32,793 nt of DNA from Ideonella sp. A 288 (GCF_002198735.1 NZ_MWLO01000090.1:1-32793), one strand, 5' to 3'; positions 1 through 7,887 are shown, numbered from the stretch's first letter. Notes: generated by a model from the sequence alone, not told the origin. Numbers and translations are program-made.

Positions 1-52
1 GCGTGGCCGGGGCAATCACCGGATGGGTGTCGGCAGGGGGGGCGGTGCTCAT
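1..52 (-). CDS. Possible 5' end of an unidentified gene, cut by the window edge
   Basis: An ATG on the minus strand at 52-50 opens a frame that runs without a stop to the window edge. It gives 17 residues beginning MSTAPPADTHPVIAPAT. The gene would follow the lipase-like gene in the same direction, with a 129-bp gap filled by GC-rich repeats. No strong Shine-Dalgarno sequence precedes it, and 17 residues are too few to identify a family. It could equally be a chance open stretch in GC-rich DNA. Confidence 0.3.
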   Translation of the reverse strand, partial: MSTAPPADTHPVIAPAT

Positions 53-61
53 CGCCCGATT

Positions 62-152
62 CTGCCGCGCGGTCGCCCAAGGCGCCCGGGGGCTGCCGCG
101 CGGTCGCCCAAGGCGCCCGGGGCTACCGCGCGGTAGCCCGACGCCCGTGGGG
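62..152. repeat. Three-copy GC-rich tandem repeat of about 30 bp
   Basis: Two nearly identical units lie at 62-92 and 93-122, each starting CTGCCGCGCGGTCGCCCAAG and ending in GGCGCCCGGGG. A third, diverged unit at 123-152 starts CTACCGCGCGGTAGCCC. The third unit contains a perfect 14-bp palindrome, CTACCGCGCGGTAG (123-136). The block fills the space between the lipase-like gene and the possible gene start at 52. It looks non-coding; its role is not known. Confidence 0.6.
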
Positions 153-157
153 CTGCA

Positions 158-176
158 CGGGCGCCGTCGGCGCCCG
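158..176 (-). terminator. GC hairpin just downstream of the lipase-like gene
   Basis: CGGGCGCC (158-165) and GGCGCCCG (169-176) are perfect 8-bp arms around a 3-base loop, 5 bases past the minus-strand stop codon at 182-184. The position suits transcript termination or 3'-end protection. There is no T-tract after it, so it is not a textbook intrinsic terminator. Confidence 0.35.
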
Positions 177-181
177 GCCCC

Positions 182-1165
182 TCACTGCTGCAGCCACTCC
201 AGCATCGGTTGCAGCAGCCGTGGGTGCGATTGCAGCTCGAGGTAGTGCATGCCGTCGCCGATCCAGCGCCGTGAATCGGGGATGCCCAGGCGGCGCGCGG
301 CATCTTCAGCATCGCCCAGTGCACTGTCCAACGGCACCAGGCCATCGCTGTGGCGCGACCCCTCGAGCGCCGGGCTGCCGATAGTGCCGGCCATCGCGAA
401 GGCCAGCACGTCGGCCGGCAGCGGCACGGGTGCATCGGATCCGGGCTGGCGCACGCGGCCCTCCTGCATGTCCAGCAAGCCGGCGCTGCGCAGGCCCGAC
501 AGGCGGCCGTACGGTCCGGTGTAGGGGCACAGGTCGAGCACGCGGTGCAGCCAATGCCCGGCCTGGGCCAGTGGCAGCCCGAGGTGCGGCGTGGCGATGA
601 ACACCAGGTGGCGCAGTGCCGGTCGCCAGGCCATGCCCTGGCCCTCGAGTGCCGCACTGCGCGCCACCAGGCCGCCCACGCCATGGCCGACGATCGACAC
701 CGTGCGCACCGGCACCGGCCAGCGGGCCAGCAGCCGTTCGAGCAGCAGCGCCAGCGCGCGCCCGTTGTCGGCCACGTGCAGGCCGCTGTTGTAGCGGGCA
801 TGCAGCGGTGTCAGCCCCAGCAGGCGTTGCAGCGCGATGCCGGGATCGTGCCCGTCGTGGCGCCAGCCCCGGTCCGACCGGCACACGCCGTGCAGCAGCA
901 CCAGCACATGGCCGGTGACGGCGCCCAGCCCCAGGTCGGCGCTGTCCGGCACCAGCCAGCGGGTGCCGCTGCGCAACTGCATGGTCCAGGCCAGCGGATG
1001 GCTCAGTTCGTGCAGATGGTCGCCCAGCAACCCATTCAGCGCCGCCACGGCGGCGTCGCGACGGCTGGCCGGCAAGCGGGGCAACAGACCGCCCAGCGGC
1101 ACGCGCGCCGTCCATTGGCCGGGCCACACCGCATCGCGACGTTCGTCGGTCGACGGCAGGTTCAT
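182..1165 (-). CDS. Alpha/beta-hydrolase (PGAP1/lipase-like) with glycine in place of the nucleophile serine
   Basis: This is a 327-residue protein of the esterase/lipase alpha/beta-hydrolase type. VLVLLHG (87-93) is the usual oxyanion-side HG motif. RYNSGLHVADNGRAL (124-138) and ATPHLG (191-196) match this family. SDGLVPLDS (273-281) would carry the acid residue and GDGMHY (303-308) the histidine. The nucleophile elbow, normally GHSxGG, reads GHGVGG (160-165), so the serine position is Gly162 (codon GGC at 682-680). Unless another serine substitutes, the protein should not be a normal serine hydrolase. The ATG at 1165 is preferred to the in-frame ATG at 1207 because the extra residues MPCMGAPQSPREHD look unlike the family and GGGAGC precedes 1165. 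No signal peptide is evident. It lies downstream of araC in the same direction, with a 129-bp gap. Confidence 0.8.
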   Translation of the reverse strand: MNLPSTDERRDAVWPGQWTARVPLGGLLPRLPASRRDAAVAALNGLLGDHLHELSHPLAWTMQLRSGTRWLVPDSADLGLGAVTGHVLVLLHGVCRSDRGWRHDGHDPGIALQRLLGLTPLHARYNSGLHVADNGRALALLLERLLARWPVPVRTVSIVGHGVGGLVARSAALEGQGMAWRPALRHLVFIATPHLGLPLAQAGHWLHRVLDLCPYTGPYGRLSGLRSAGLLDMQEGRVRQPGSDAPVPLPADVLAFAMAGTIGSPALEGSRHSDGLVPLDSALGDAEDAARRLGIPDSRRWIGDGMHYLELQSHPRLLQPMLEWLQQ

Positions 1166-1294
1166 GTCGTGCTCCCGGGGGCTTTGCGGCGCCCCCATGC
1201 ATGGCATTTGGAAGCGCCCGGCCAGGCACCGGGCTGCGACAGATCAAATCCGCGGGGCCTCGCCGGGGCCCATCGCACGGCGGGCTGCGCCAGA

Positions 1295-2149
1295 TCAGCC
1301 CAGCACGGTCAGCCGCCGCGAACCCGCGAAAAGGTCACGCGGCCTCAGCCCGTAGACCTGCCGGATGCTGTGGCTGAAATGGGTGGCATCGGGATAACCC
1401 GTATCCAGTGCGACATGCAGCAGGTTGGAGTCGCGAGTGACGTGGTGCAGCAGGCTGCGCGCACGCTTCCAGGCCCGCAGGTTGCGGAACGAGGCCCCTG
1501 CCTCCTGCTTGAACAGGTGCAGGAAGCGCGAGAACGACAGGCCGGCCTGCTCGGCGCACTGCTGCGCGGTGAGCGCCCCGGCCGGATCGCGCCGCATGGC
1601 CTCGAGCGCCTGCTCGATGCGCGGATCGAGCCGGCGCCTGGGCAGCGGGTGGCCGAACACCCGGCGGTCGAGGTCGGCCGTCTGCAGCCCCTGCGACGCG
1701 CCGTGGGCGCACAGCCAGGTGTGCAACTGCCTCACCCGGTCGACCAGATCGGGCAGATGCGGCACCGCGCCCACGCAGCCGCCCAGGGCCGCGGGCAGGC
1801 CGCCGCGGGGCAGGGTTTCGGGCTCGATCACCAGGTCGGCGATCAGGCGCTCGTCGCAGGCCACGCGGTGCGGCACATAGGGCGGCACCACGGCCAGGTC
1901 GGTGGTCTGCCAGTCGCGGCCGTCCACGGCCACCCGGATCGGGTCGCCCAGCGCCACGTAGAGGTGCCATCCGCCCATGGTGCGCGAGGACATCGCCCCG
2001 GCCAGGCCGGCATAGAACACCCGGTCGTCATTGAGCCACATCACGCGGTTGGACGGGTGCGCCAGCGGCACCGCCGGCCGGCGCTCGGCCGCCGTGGGCA
2101 ACGGGCAGGGCTCGATCGGCTGCGTGGCCGGCGACAGGGCAAGCGCCAC
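1295..2149 (-). CDS. AraC-family transcriptional regulator
   Basis: A 284-residue activator-type regulator. Residues about 35-110 form an AraC-type cupin-like sensing domain (WHLYVALGDPIRVAVDG, then PPYVPHRVAC). The C-terminal 110 residues are the double helix-turn-helix: HTH1 around 193-212 (LTAQQCAEQAGLSFSRFLHL) and HTH2 around 243-265, ending DATHFSHSIRQVYGLRPRD, the family signature. The frame is open far upstream, but that stretch lies inside the ligase gene. The GTG at 2149, two bases after the ligase stop, is the best start; the ATG at 2041 is an alternative that would cut into the sensing domain. The position at the end of the liv-ligase operon suggests it senses the imported acid or its CoA ester and controls the operon, which is inference. 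Confidence 0.85.
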   Translation of the reverse strand: MALALSPATQPIEPCPLPTAAERRPAVPLAHPSNRVMWLNDDRVFYAGLAGAMSSRTMGGWHLYVALGDPIRVAVDGRDWQTTDLAVVPPYVPHRVACDERLIADLVIEPETLPRGGLPAALGGCVGAVPHLPDLVDRVRQLHTWLCAHGASQGLQTADLDRRVFGHPLPRRRLDPRIEQALEAMRRDPAGALTAQQCAEQAGLSFSRFLHLFKQEAGASFRNLRAWKRARSLLHHVTRDSNLLHVALDTGYPDATHFSHSIRQVYGLRPRDLFAGSRRLTVLG

Positions 2150-2151
2150 GG

Positions 2152-4053
2152 TCAGGCCTGCGGGCCGCTGTACATCGACTCGATGAGCGGCGCGTACTTC
2201 TGGTTGACCAGCGCGCGCTTGAGCTTCATCGTCGGCGTGAGTTCTTCGTCCTCGGCGGTAAGGCGCTGCTCGATCAGCCGGAACTGCTTGATCTGCTCGA
2301 CCCGGGCGAACTGCTTGTTGACCTGCTCGATCGCCTCGCCGATCAGCGCCACCACCTCGGGCGACCGGCACAGGCTGCGGTAGTCGGAGAACTGCACATC
2401 GCGTTCCTGCGCCCATTGCGCCACGTTGTCCTCGTCGATCATCACCAGGCACGACAGATAGGCGCGCTTGTCGCCGATGACCACCGCGTCGGTGACGTAG
2501 GGGCTGAACTTGAGCTGGTTCTCCCACTCGCTGGGCGTGACGTTCTTGCCGCCGGCCGTGATGATGATGTCCTTCATCCGGTCGGTGATGTAGAAGTAGC
2601 CGTCGTCGTCGACCCGGCCGACGTCGCCGGTGTGCAGCCAGCCGTCGGCCGAGATGGTCTCGGCGGTCTTTCCGGGCTGGTTGAGGTAGCCCTTGATGAC
2701 GTTCTCGCCACGCAGCTGGATTTCGTGGGTGACCTCGGCGATGCGCATCTCCAGGCCCGGGCCCGGCACGCCGATGCTGCCCGGGCGCATGCCGTCGGCC
2801 GGGGTGACGGTGCCGCCACCGGTGGTCTCGGTCATGCCCCAGCCTTCACGCAAGGGGATGCCCAGTGCCAGGTACCAGCGGATCAGCTCCTGCGAGATCG
2901 GCGCGGCGCCGGTCAGCGCCAGCTGCACCCGGTCGAGCCCCACCATGCGGCGCACGTTGTTCAGCACCAGCGCCCTGGCCAGCGCGTAGCGTGCTGACAG
3001 CAGCGCACCCGGCGCCCGACCGGCCAGGCGGCACTCGGCCACGGCCTTGCCGGTGTCCACCGCCCAGGCATAGGCCAGCTGCTGCGTCTTGCCGGCCTCG
3101 CGCAGCGAGATCATCACCTGCGAGTAGACCTTCTCCCAGACCCGCGGCACGGCAAAGAACACGTGCGGCTGCACCTCGCGCAGGTTCTCGAACACCGTCT
3201 CGGGGTTCTCGACGAAGTTGACCACCGAGCGGCGGGCGATGGAGATGTACTCTCCGATCATGCGCTCGGCGATGTGGCACAGCGGCAGGAAGGCGATGCG
3301 CTCGCCGCCCTCGGGGATGCCCTTGAACAGGCTGGTGGACAGCCCCGACAGCACCGCGCACAGGTTGCGGTGGGTGATCATCGCGCCCTTGGGGCGGCCG
3401 GTGGTGCCCGAGGTGTAGACCAGGATGGCCACATCGGCCGGCCCGCGGCTGCGCCGGCGCTCGTCGATCAGCCCCGGGTGGCTGGCGAGGTAGGCGCGGC
3501 CCAGCTCGCGCAGGCGGTCGAGGCCGATGACCTGCGGGTCGTCGAGCTTGGCCAGGCCTTCCATGTCGAAGACGATGACCTTGCGCAGGCGGGGCAGGTG
3601 GTCGCGCACCTCGAGCCACTTGTCGAGCTGCTCGTCGTCCTCGACGAACAGGAACACGCTGCCCGAGTCGTCGCAGAGGTACTGCACCTGCGCCGCGGCG
3701 TCGGTGGGGTAGATGCCGTTGCACACGCCGCCCATGGTCTGCACGGCCAGGTCGGACCACACCCATTCGCGGCTGGTGTTGGCCAGCACCGAGGCCACCT
3801 CGCCGGGTTCGAAGCCCAGGCTGGCGAGGCCGGCGCCGATCTCGCGGACAATGGTGGCCACGTCGTTCCAGGAATAGGCCTTCCAGATGCCCAGGTCCTT
3901 CTGGCGCATCATCGTGGCATCGCCCAGCTCGCCCACGCGCATCCAGAACAGGCCTGGCACGGTGTCGTAGGGCAGTGTCTCGGGCGTCCAGCCGAAGTCG
4001 CTGCCCGCGACGATGCGGTGGGGGTCCTTCGTGCCGGGGGCTGCAGTGCTCAT
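2152..4053 (-). CDS. Long-chain-type acyl-CoA synthetase (AMP-forming ligase)
   Basis: A 633-residue ATP-dependent CoA ligase of the FAA1/long-chain fatty-acid CoA ligase class. It would form an acyl-adenylate and then the CoA thioester in the cytoplasm. Visible motifs are the phosphate loop YTSGTTGRPKG (213-223), the adenine/substrate motif GWGMTETT (404-411), GWLHTGD (471-477) and the hinge region DRMKDIIITAGGKN (491-504). The length is normal for the family, and full-length motifs suggest it is active. Its ATG overlaps the livF stop in ATGA (4053-4050), so it is the fifth gene of the liv operon. This pairing suggests that the ABC system imports a carboxylic acid (aromatic, branched or long-chain) that this enzyme traps as a CoA ester. 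The exact substrate cannot be read from sequence. Confidence 0.93.
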   Translation of the reverse strand: MSTAAPGTKDPHRIVAGSDFGWTPETLPYDTVPGLFWMRVGELGDATMMRQKDLGIWKAYSWNDVATIVREIGAGLASLGFEPGEVASVLANTSREWVWSDLAVQTMGGVCNGIYPTDAAAQVQYLCDDSGSVFLFVEDDEQLDKWLEVRDHLPRLRKVIVFDMEGLAKLDDPQVIGLDRLRELGRAYLASHPGLIDERRRSRGPADVAILVYTSGTTGRPKGAMITHRNLCAVLSGLSTSLFKGIPEGGERIAFLPLCHIAERMIGEYISIARRSVVNFVENPETVFENLREVQPHVFFAVPRVWEKVYSQVMISLREAGKTQQLAYAWAVDTGKAVAECRLAGRAPGALLSARYALARALVLNNVRRMVGLDRVQLALTGAAPISQELIRWYLALGIPLREGWGMTETTGGGTVTPADGMRPGSIGVPGPGLEMRIAEVTHEIQLRGENVIKGYLNQPGKTAETISADGWLHTGDVGRVDDDGYFYITDRMKDIIITAGGKNVTPSEWENQLKFSPYVTDAVVIGDKRAYLSCLVMIDEDNVAQWAQERDVQFSDYRSLCRSPEVVALIGEAIEQVNKQFARVEQIKQFRLIEQRLTAEDEELTPTMKLKRALVNQKYAPLIESMYSGPQA

Positions 4054-4847
4054 CGCCAGGTCTTCTTCTTCTTCCAGCGCCGCTCGCCGCGCACGCCGGC
4101 GTCCTTCATGCCGAGGTAGAACTCGCGGATGTCTTCCTTCTCGCGCAGGCGCTCGCAGGTGTCTTCCATGACGATGCGGCCGTTCTCGAGCACGTAGCCG
4201 TAGTCGGCGGCGTTGAGCGCCATGTTCGCGTTCTGCTCGACCAGCAGGATGGTGCAGCCGCGCTCGCGGTTGATGCGCACGACGATCTCGAAGATCTCCT
4301 TCGTGAGCTTGGGGGACAAGCCCAGGCTGGGTTCGTCGAGCAGGATCAGGTCGGGCCGCGCCATCAGCGCGCGGCTGATGGCCAGCATCTGCTGCTGGCC
4401 GCCCGACAGCAGGCCGGCGTCCTGCTTCTCGCGTTCCTTCAGGATCGGGAAGTAGCCGTAGACCTGCTCGAGGTCGCGGGCCACGCCGTCGCGGTCGTTG
4501 CGGGTGTAGGCGCCCATCAGCAGGTTGTCGTGCACGTTGAGCAGCGGGAACACCTCGCGCCCCTCGGGCACGTGCACCAGGCCGCGCCGCACGATCTCGG
4601 CCGGGTCGCGGGCGGTGATGTCCTGGCCCTTGAAGGTGACCGTGCCGCGGGTGGGGTCGAGCACGCCGGAGATGGTCTTGAGGATGGTGCTCTTGCCCGC
4701 GCCGTTGCTGCCCAGCACGGTGGCGATCTCGCCGCGCCGCACCTTCAGGCTCACACCGCGGATGGCCTTGATCGGGCCGTAGGCGCTCTCGACGTTGGCC
4801 AGGGCCAGCAGCACGTCGTCCGCTGAAGTGATCGCCATGGCGGTCAT
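4050..4847 (-). CDS. livF: Branched-chain-amino-acid-type ABC transporter ATPase LivF
   Basis: A 265-residue cytoplasmic ATP-binding subunit. It has Walker A GSNGAGKST (46-54), signature LSGGQQQ (147-153) and Walker B LILLDEP (167-173). The LLNVHDNLLMGAY stretch and the C-terminal YGYVLENGRIVMED are typical of LivF rather than LivG. The C-terminus ends in a strongly basic tail, RRWKKKKTWR. A basic tail of this kind is, as I recall, common in LivF proteins encoded beside acyl-CoA ligases. It starts at the ATG at 4847, 67 bp after livG, and overlaps the ligase start by 4 bp. It would pair with LivG under the LivH/LivM pore. In this genome neighbourhood the substrate is probably an organic acid rather than leucine, which is inference. 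Confidence 0.93.
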   Translation of the reverse strand: MTAMAITSADDVLLALANVESAYGPIKAIRGVSLKVRRGEIATVLGSNGAGKSTILKTISGVLDPTRGTVTFKGQDITARDPAEIVRRGLVHVPEGREVFPLLNVHDNLLMGAYTRNDRDGVARDLEQVYGYFPILKEREKQDAGLLSGGQQQMLAISRALMARPDLILLDEPSLGLSPKLTKEIFEIVVRINRERGCTILLVEQNANMALNAADYGYVLENGRIVMEDTCERLREKEDIREFYLGMKDAGVRGERRWKKKKTWR

Positions 4848-4874
4848 TGGTGCACCCTACGGCCTGCGGCCGGT

Positions 4875-4887
4875 CCCGCCAGGCGGG
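4875..4887. repeat. Small inverted repeat in the livG-livF gap
   Basis: CCCGCCAGGCGGG has 6-bp arms around one central base. It lies in the only sizeable gap of the liv operon (4848-4914). The same gap carries GCCTGCGG twice (4862-4869, 4905-4912). A hairpin here could affect mRNA processing or relative LivF output; this is inference. Confidence 0.4.
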
Positions 4888-4914
4888 AATGAGCCCTCGG
4901 CAAAGCCTGCGGTC

Positions 4915-5724
4915 TCATGCCTTCACCCTGCGCAGCGACGACACGTCGTCGACGGTGCCGAGGTAGGCCTCGATCACGCCCGGGTGCGCCTGCACCTCGG
5001 CCGGCGTGCCGGTGGCCAGCACCTCGCCCTGGTTCATGGCCAGCACGCGGTCGGACACGCGCGAGACCAGCGTCATGTCGTGCTCGACCATCAGCACGGT
5101 GATGCCCAGGTCGGTCTGGATGTCCTGGATCCACCAGGCCATGTCCTCGGTCTCCTCCACGTTCAGGCCCGACGAGGGCTCGTCCAGCAGCAGCAGCTTC
5201 GGGCCGGTGCACAGCGCCCGCGCCAGCTCCACCACCTTGCGCTTGCCGTAGGGCAGGCCGGCGACAAAGCTGTCGCGCAGGTGCTGCAGGTCGAGCAGAT
5301 CGATCACCCGCTCGGCGCGTTCGCGCGCGGCCAGCTCGGACTGGCGCGTGGCCTTCGTGAACAGCAGGTTGCTCCAGAAGCCGGCGCCGCGGTGGATGTG
5401 GTTGCCGATCAGCAGGTTCTGCAGCACCGTGGCGTTCTCGAACAGCTCGATGTTCTGGAAGGTGCGCGCGATGCCCAGCGCGGCAATCGCATGCGGCGGC
5501 TGCTGCGTCAGCTCGGCGCCCTCGAAGCGGATGGTGCCGGTGGTGGGCGTGTAGATGCGGCTGATCAGGTTGAAGACGGTGGTCTTGCCGGCGCCGTTGG
5601 GGCCGATCAGCGTGAAGACCTCGCCGCGCCGCACGTCGAAGCTCACGTTGTTGACCGCCAGCACGCCGCCGAAGCGCACGCTCAGGCCCTGGGCCGACAG
5701 CAGGATCTCGTTCGTCGCGGTCAC
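4915..5724 (-). CDS. livG: Branched-chain-amino-acid-type ABC transporter ATPase LivG
   Basis: A 269-residue ATP-binding subunit. Walker A is GPNGAGKTT (41-49), the signature region is LPYGKRKVVELARAL (157-171) and Walker B is LLLLDEP (177-183). GIARTFQNIELFENATVLQN (84-103) is the classic LivG stretch. The start is the GTG at 5724, which overlaps the livM stop in GTGA, implying translational coupling. The frame is open for about 2 kb further upstream, but that part is only the antisense-frame reading of livM/livH codons. It is expected to form a heterodimer with LivF. Confidence 0.93.
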   Translation of the reverse strand: MTATNEILLSAQGLSVRFGGVLAVNNVSFDVRRGEVFTLIGPNGAGKTTVFNLISRIYTPTTGTIRFEGAELTQQPPHAIAALGIARTFQNIELFENATVLQNLLIGNHIHRGAGFWSNLLFTKATRQSELAARERAERVIDLLDLQHLRDSFVAGLPYGKRKVVELARALCTGPKLLLLDEPSSGLNVEETEDMAWWIQDIQTDLGITVLMVEHDMTLVSRVSDRVLAMNQGEVLATGTPAEVQAHPGVIEAYLGTVDDVSSLRRVKA

Positions 5725-6797
5725 TTGAGGCGCTCGGACTTGGTGAAGGACTTCTGGCGCTTGAACATGCCGCGGCGGTAGAAGGGGAACAACTGCAGCC
5801 AGGTGCGCACCTTGAGCCAGCGGCCGTACAGGCCCATCGGCTCGAACAGCACGAAGGCCATCAGCACGCCGCCGTAGACCACCGCCTGCAGGCCGGCGGC
5901 CTGGCCGATGGCCGGGGGCAGCCAGTCCTTGCCCAGCGAGATGAGCTGCGGCATCGTGATCAGGAAGATCGCGCCCAGGAAGGCGCCGTGGATCGAGCCC
6001 ACCCCGCCCACCACCACCAGCAGCAGCAGGTCGATCGACTGCACGATGCCGAACTGGTCGGGCGAGATGAAGCGCAGCTTGTGCGCATACAGCGCCCCGG
6101 CCAGGCCGACGATGGCCGCCGACAGCGCGAAGGCCAGCGTCTTGTAGCCGGCCAGGTGGATGCCCATGCTCTGCGCCGAGACCTCGGAATCGCGGATCGC
6201 GATGAAGGCCCGGCCGGTGGCCGAGCGCATCAGGTTGATCACGCCCAGCGTGACCAACACGCAGGTGCCCAGCGCGATGAAGTAGAAGGCCTCCGACGAG
6301 CCCAGCTCGGCGCCGAAGAACTGCGGCGACACGACCGACATGCCGGCGTTGCCCTTGGTGACGCTCTCCCAGCGGGCCAGCACCTCCTCGACGATGAAGC
6401 CGAAGGACAGCGTGGCGATGGCCAGGTAGATGCCCTTGACGCGCAGCGCCGGCAGGCCCACCACCACGCCCACTGCGGCCGACAGCAGCGCGGCCATCGC
6501 CATCGTCAGCGGGAAAGGCCAGCCCTTGGCGCTGAACCAGGCCTGCACGTAGGCGCCCACGCCCAGGAAGGCCGCGTGCCCGATCGAGGCCAGGCCGGTG
6601 AAGCCCGACAGCACCATCAGCCCCAGCCCGGCGATGGCGTAGACCAGCACGAAGCTGATCTGCGACAGCCAGTAGTCGCCGGCCCACAACGGCGCCGTCA
6701 CCATCGCCGCCATCAGCAGCGAATACCAGAAGGCCTGGCCGCCATGCTTGACGACGCGGATGTCCTGGCCGTAGTCGGTCTTGAAGATGAAGCGCAT
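5721..6797 (-). CDS. livM: Branched-chain-amino-acid-type ABC transporter permease LivM
   Basis: A 358-residue inner-membrane permease with about eight to ten hydrophobic segments. The family-typical GLMVLSGFTGLASIGHAAFL and the cytoplasmic loop GRAFIAIRDSEVSAQSMGI (EAA-like contact with the ATPases) are present. The segment LLLLVVVGGVGSIHGAFLGA near residue 280 is also typical. The start ATG at 6797 lies 12 bp after livH. The C-terminus is basic (GMFKRQKSFTKSERLK). It forms the translocation pore with LivH. Confidence 0.93.
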   Translation of the reverse strand: MRFIFKTDYGQDIRVVKHGGQAFWYSLLMAAMVTAPLWAGDYWLSQISFVLVYAIAGLGLMVLSGFTGLASIGHAAFLGVGAYVQAWFSAKGWPFPLTMAMAALLSAAVGVVVGLPALRVKGIYLAIATLSFGFIVEEVLARWESVTKGNAGMSVVSPQFFGAELGSSEAFYFIALGTCVLVTLGVINLMRSATGRAFIAIRDSEVSAQSMGIHLAGYKTLAFALSAAIVGLAGALYAHKLRFISPDQFGIVQSIDLLLLVVVGGVGSIHGAFLGAIFLITMPQLISLGKDWLPPAIGQAAGLQAVVYGGVLMAFVLFEPMGLYGRWLKVRTWLQLFPFYRRGMFKRQKSFTKSERLK

Positions 6798-6809
6798 CGC
6801 GGGCTCTCG

Positions 6810-7685
6810 CTACACCTTCTTGCGGCTGTGGCCGCCGAACAGCCCGTTGGGCCGCACCACCAGCATCACCAGCACCACCACGTAGGCGGCGATGTCCTTG
6901 AAGCCTTCGGGCAGGTAGAAGCCGGCCAGCGCCTCGACCAGGCCGATGGTCAGGCCGCCGACGATGGCCCCGGGCAGGCTGCCGAAGCCGCCGACCACCG
7001 CCGCGGGGAAGGCCTTCAGGCCGATGAAGCCCATGTTGACGTGCACGAAGGTCACCGGCGCCAGCAGCAGCCCGGCCAGCGCCGCCACACCGGCCGACAG
7101 GCCCCACACCAGGCCGTTGAGCCGGCGCACCGGGATGCCCATGTAGTAGGCCGCCAGCTGGTTCTGCGACGCCGCCTGCATCGCGATGCCGACCTTGGTG
7201 TAGCGGAACATCGCGTAGAGCAGCGCGCACAGCACCGCGGTGGCGCCGATCACCATCAGCTGGTCGACGCTGATCACCGCGCCGCCGAGATCGATGACCT
7301 GGCCCTTGTAGGGCACCTCGAGCGTGTTGGTGTCGGAGCCGATCTCGGGGATCATCGTGACCAGGCCGCGCGACAGGTAGCCCAGCCCGATGGTCAGCAT
7401 CACGATGGTGAACTGCGGCTGGCCGAGGATGGGCCGGATCACCAGCCGCTCGATGCCCACGCCCATCGCCATCATGCCCACCACGGCCAGCGGCGCGGCG
7501 GCCCAGAAGGGCCAGCCCACCACCTTCATGAGGATCAGCGCGCCAAAGGCGCCGAGCATCATCAGTTCGCCCTGGGCGAAGTTGACGGTCTCGGTGGCCT
7601 TGTAGATGAGCACGAAGCCCAGCGCGATCAACGCGTAGATGCAACCGAGCGCGATGCCCGAAATCAACAGCTGCACAAGGGCCAA
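6810..7685 (-). CDS. livH: Branched-chain-amino-acid-type ABC transporter permease LivH
   Basis: A 291-residue inner-membrane permease. ISGIALGCIYALIALGFVLI followed by YKATETVNFAQGELMMLGAF is the standard LivH N-terminus. VVGGFGSLPGAIVGGLTIGL near the C-terminus is the second family hallmark. The start is TTG at 7685, supported by GGAG at 7698-7695 with a 9-base spacing and by exact alignment of the N-terminus with the family; no ATG fits. It is the first gene of the liv-ligase-araC operon. No LivK-type binding protein gene precedes it or lies elsewhere in this window. Confidence 0.92.
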   Translation of the reverse strand: MALVQLLISGIALGCIYALIALGFVLIYKATETVNFAQGELMMLGAFGALILMKVVGWPFWAAAPLAVVGMMAMGVGIERLVIRPILGQPQFTIVMLTIGLGYLSRGLVTMIPEIGSDTNTLEVPYKGQVIDLGGAVISVDQLMVIGATAVLCALLYAMFRYTKVGIAMQAASQNQLAAYYMGIPVRRLNGLVWGLSAGVAALAGLLLAPVTFVHVNMGFIGLKAFPAAVVGGFGSLPGAIVGGLTIGLVEALAGFYLPEGFKDIAAYVVVLVMLVVRPNGLFGGHSRKKV

Positions 7686-7694
7686 GCTCGAGTT

Positions 7695-7698
7695 CTCC
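7695..7698 (-). promoter_or_regulatory. Ribosome binding site deciding the TTG start of livH
   Basis: The minus strand reads GGAG nine bases upstream of TTG (7685-7683). This supports the TTG as the true start, and with it a possibly reduced initiation rate for the first gene of the operon. Confidence 0.55.
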
Positions 7699-7873
7699 GT
7701 GGTGAGCCCGACCGGGTGGCCATGGCGTCCTGCTGACCCGTGAGCCTAGGCGTGTAGGCCCCTCGCGTCTTGCGCCAGCATGCTGCGGGTTGCCGCCCCA
7801 AGTTGCCACGGGGAAAGCCCGCATGGCCCTCGGCCCCGGGGGTTTGTGCCTGCGGGATGACCCTCGGGCGGGC

Positions 7874-7887
7874 GTCGCCGCGGCGAC
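7874..7887. repeat. 14-bp perfect palindrome between livH and the lipoprotein gene
   Basis: GTCGCCGCGGCGAC is a perfect palindrome 16 bases past the minus-strand stop of the lipoprotein gene. It could be a weak 3'-end hairpin or a protein site. The remaining 7699-7873 has no gene; it must hold the promoter of the liv operon, but I cannot point to convincing -35/-10 boxes. Confidence 0.4.

Noticed and set aside
350-2383. Very long plus-strand open frame opposite the hydrolase and araC genes
   Set aside because: Its product is a Gln/His/Arg-rich sequence with no domain, typical of the antisense of GC-rich coding DNA. The minus-strand genes explain the region.
5988-7736. Long plus-strand open frame opposite livM and livH
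   Set aside because: It is low-complexity (His, Gln, Asp, Ala) and exactly antisense to two confident permease genes.
5725-7824. A 700-residue N-terminal extension of LivG
   Set aside because: The extra residues are a shifted reading of livM and livH. LivG homology begins exactly at the GTG at 5724.
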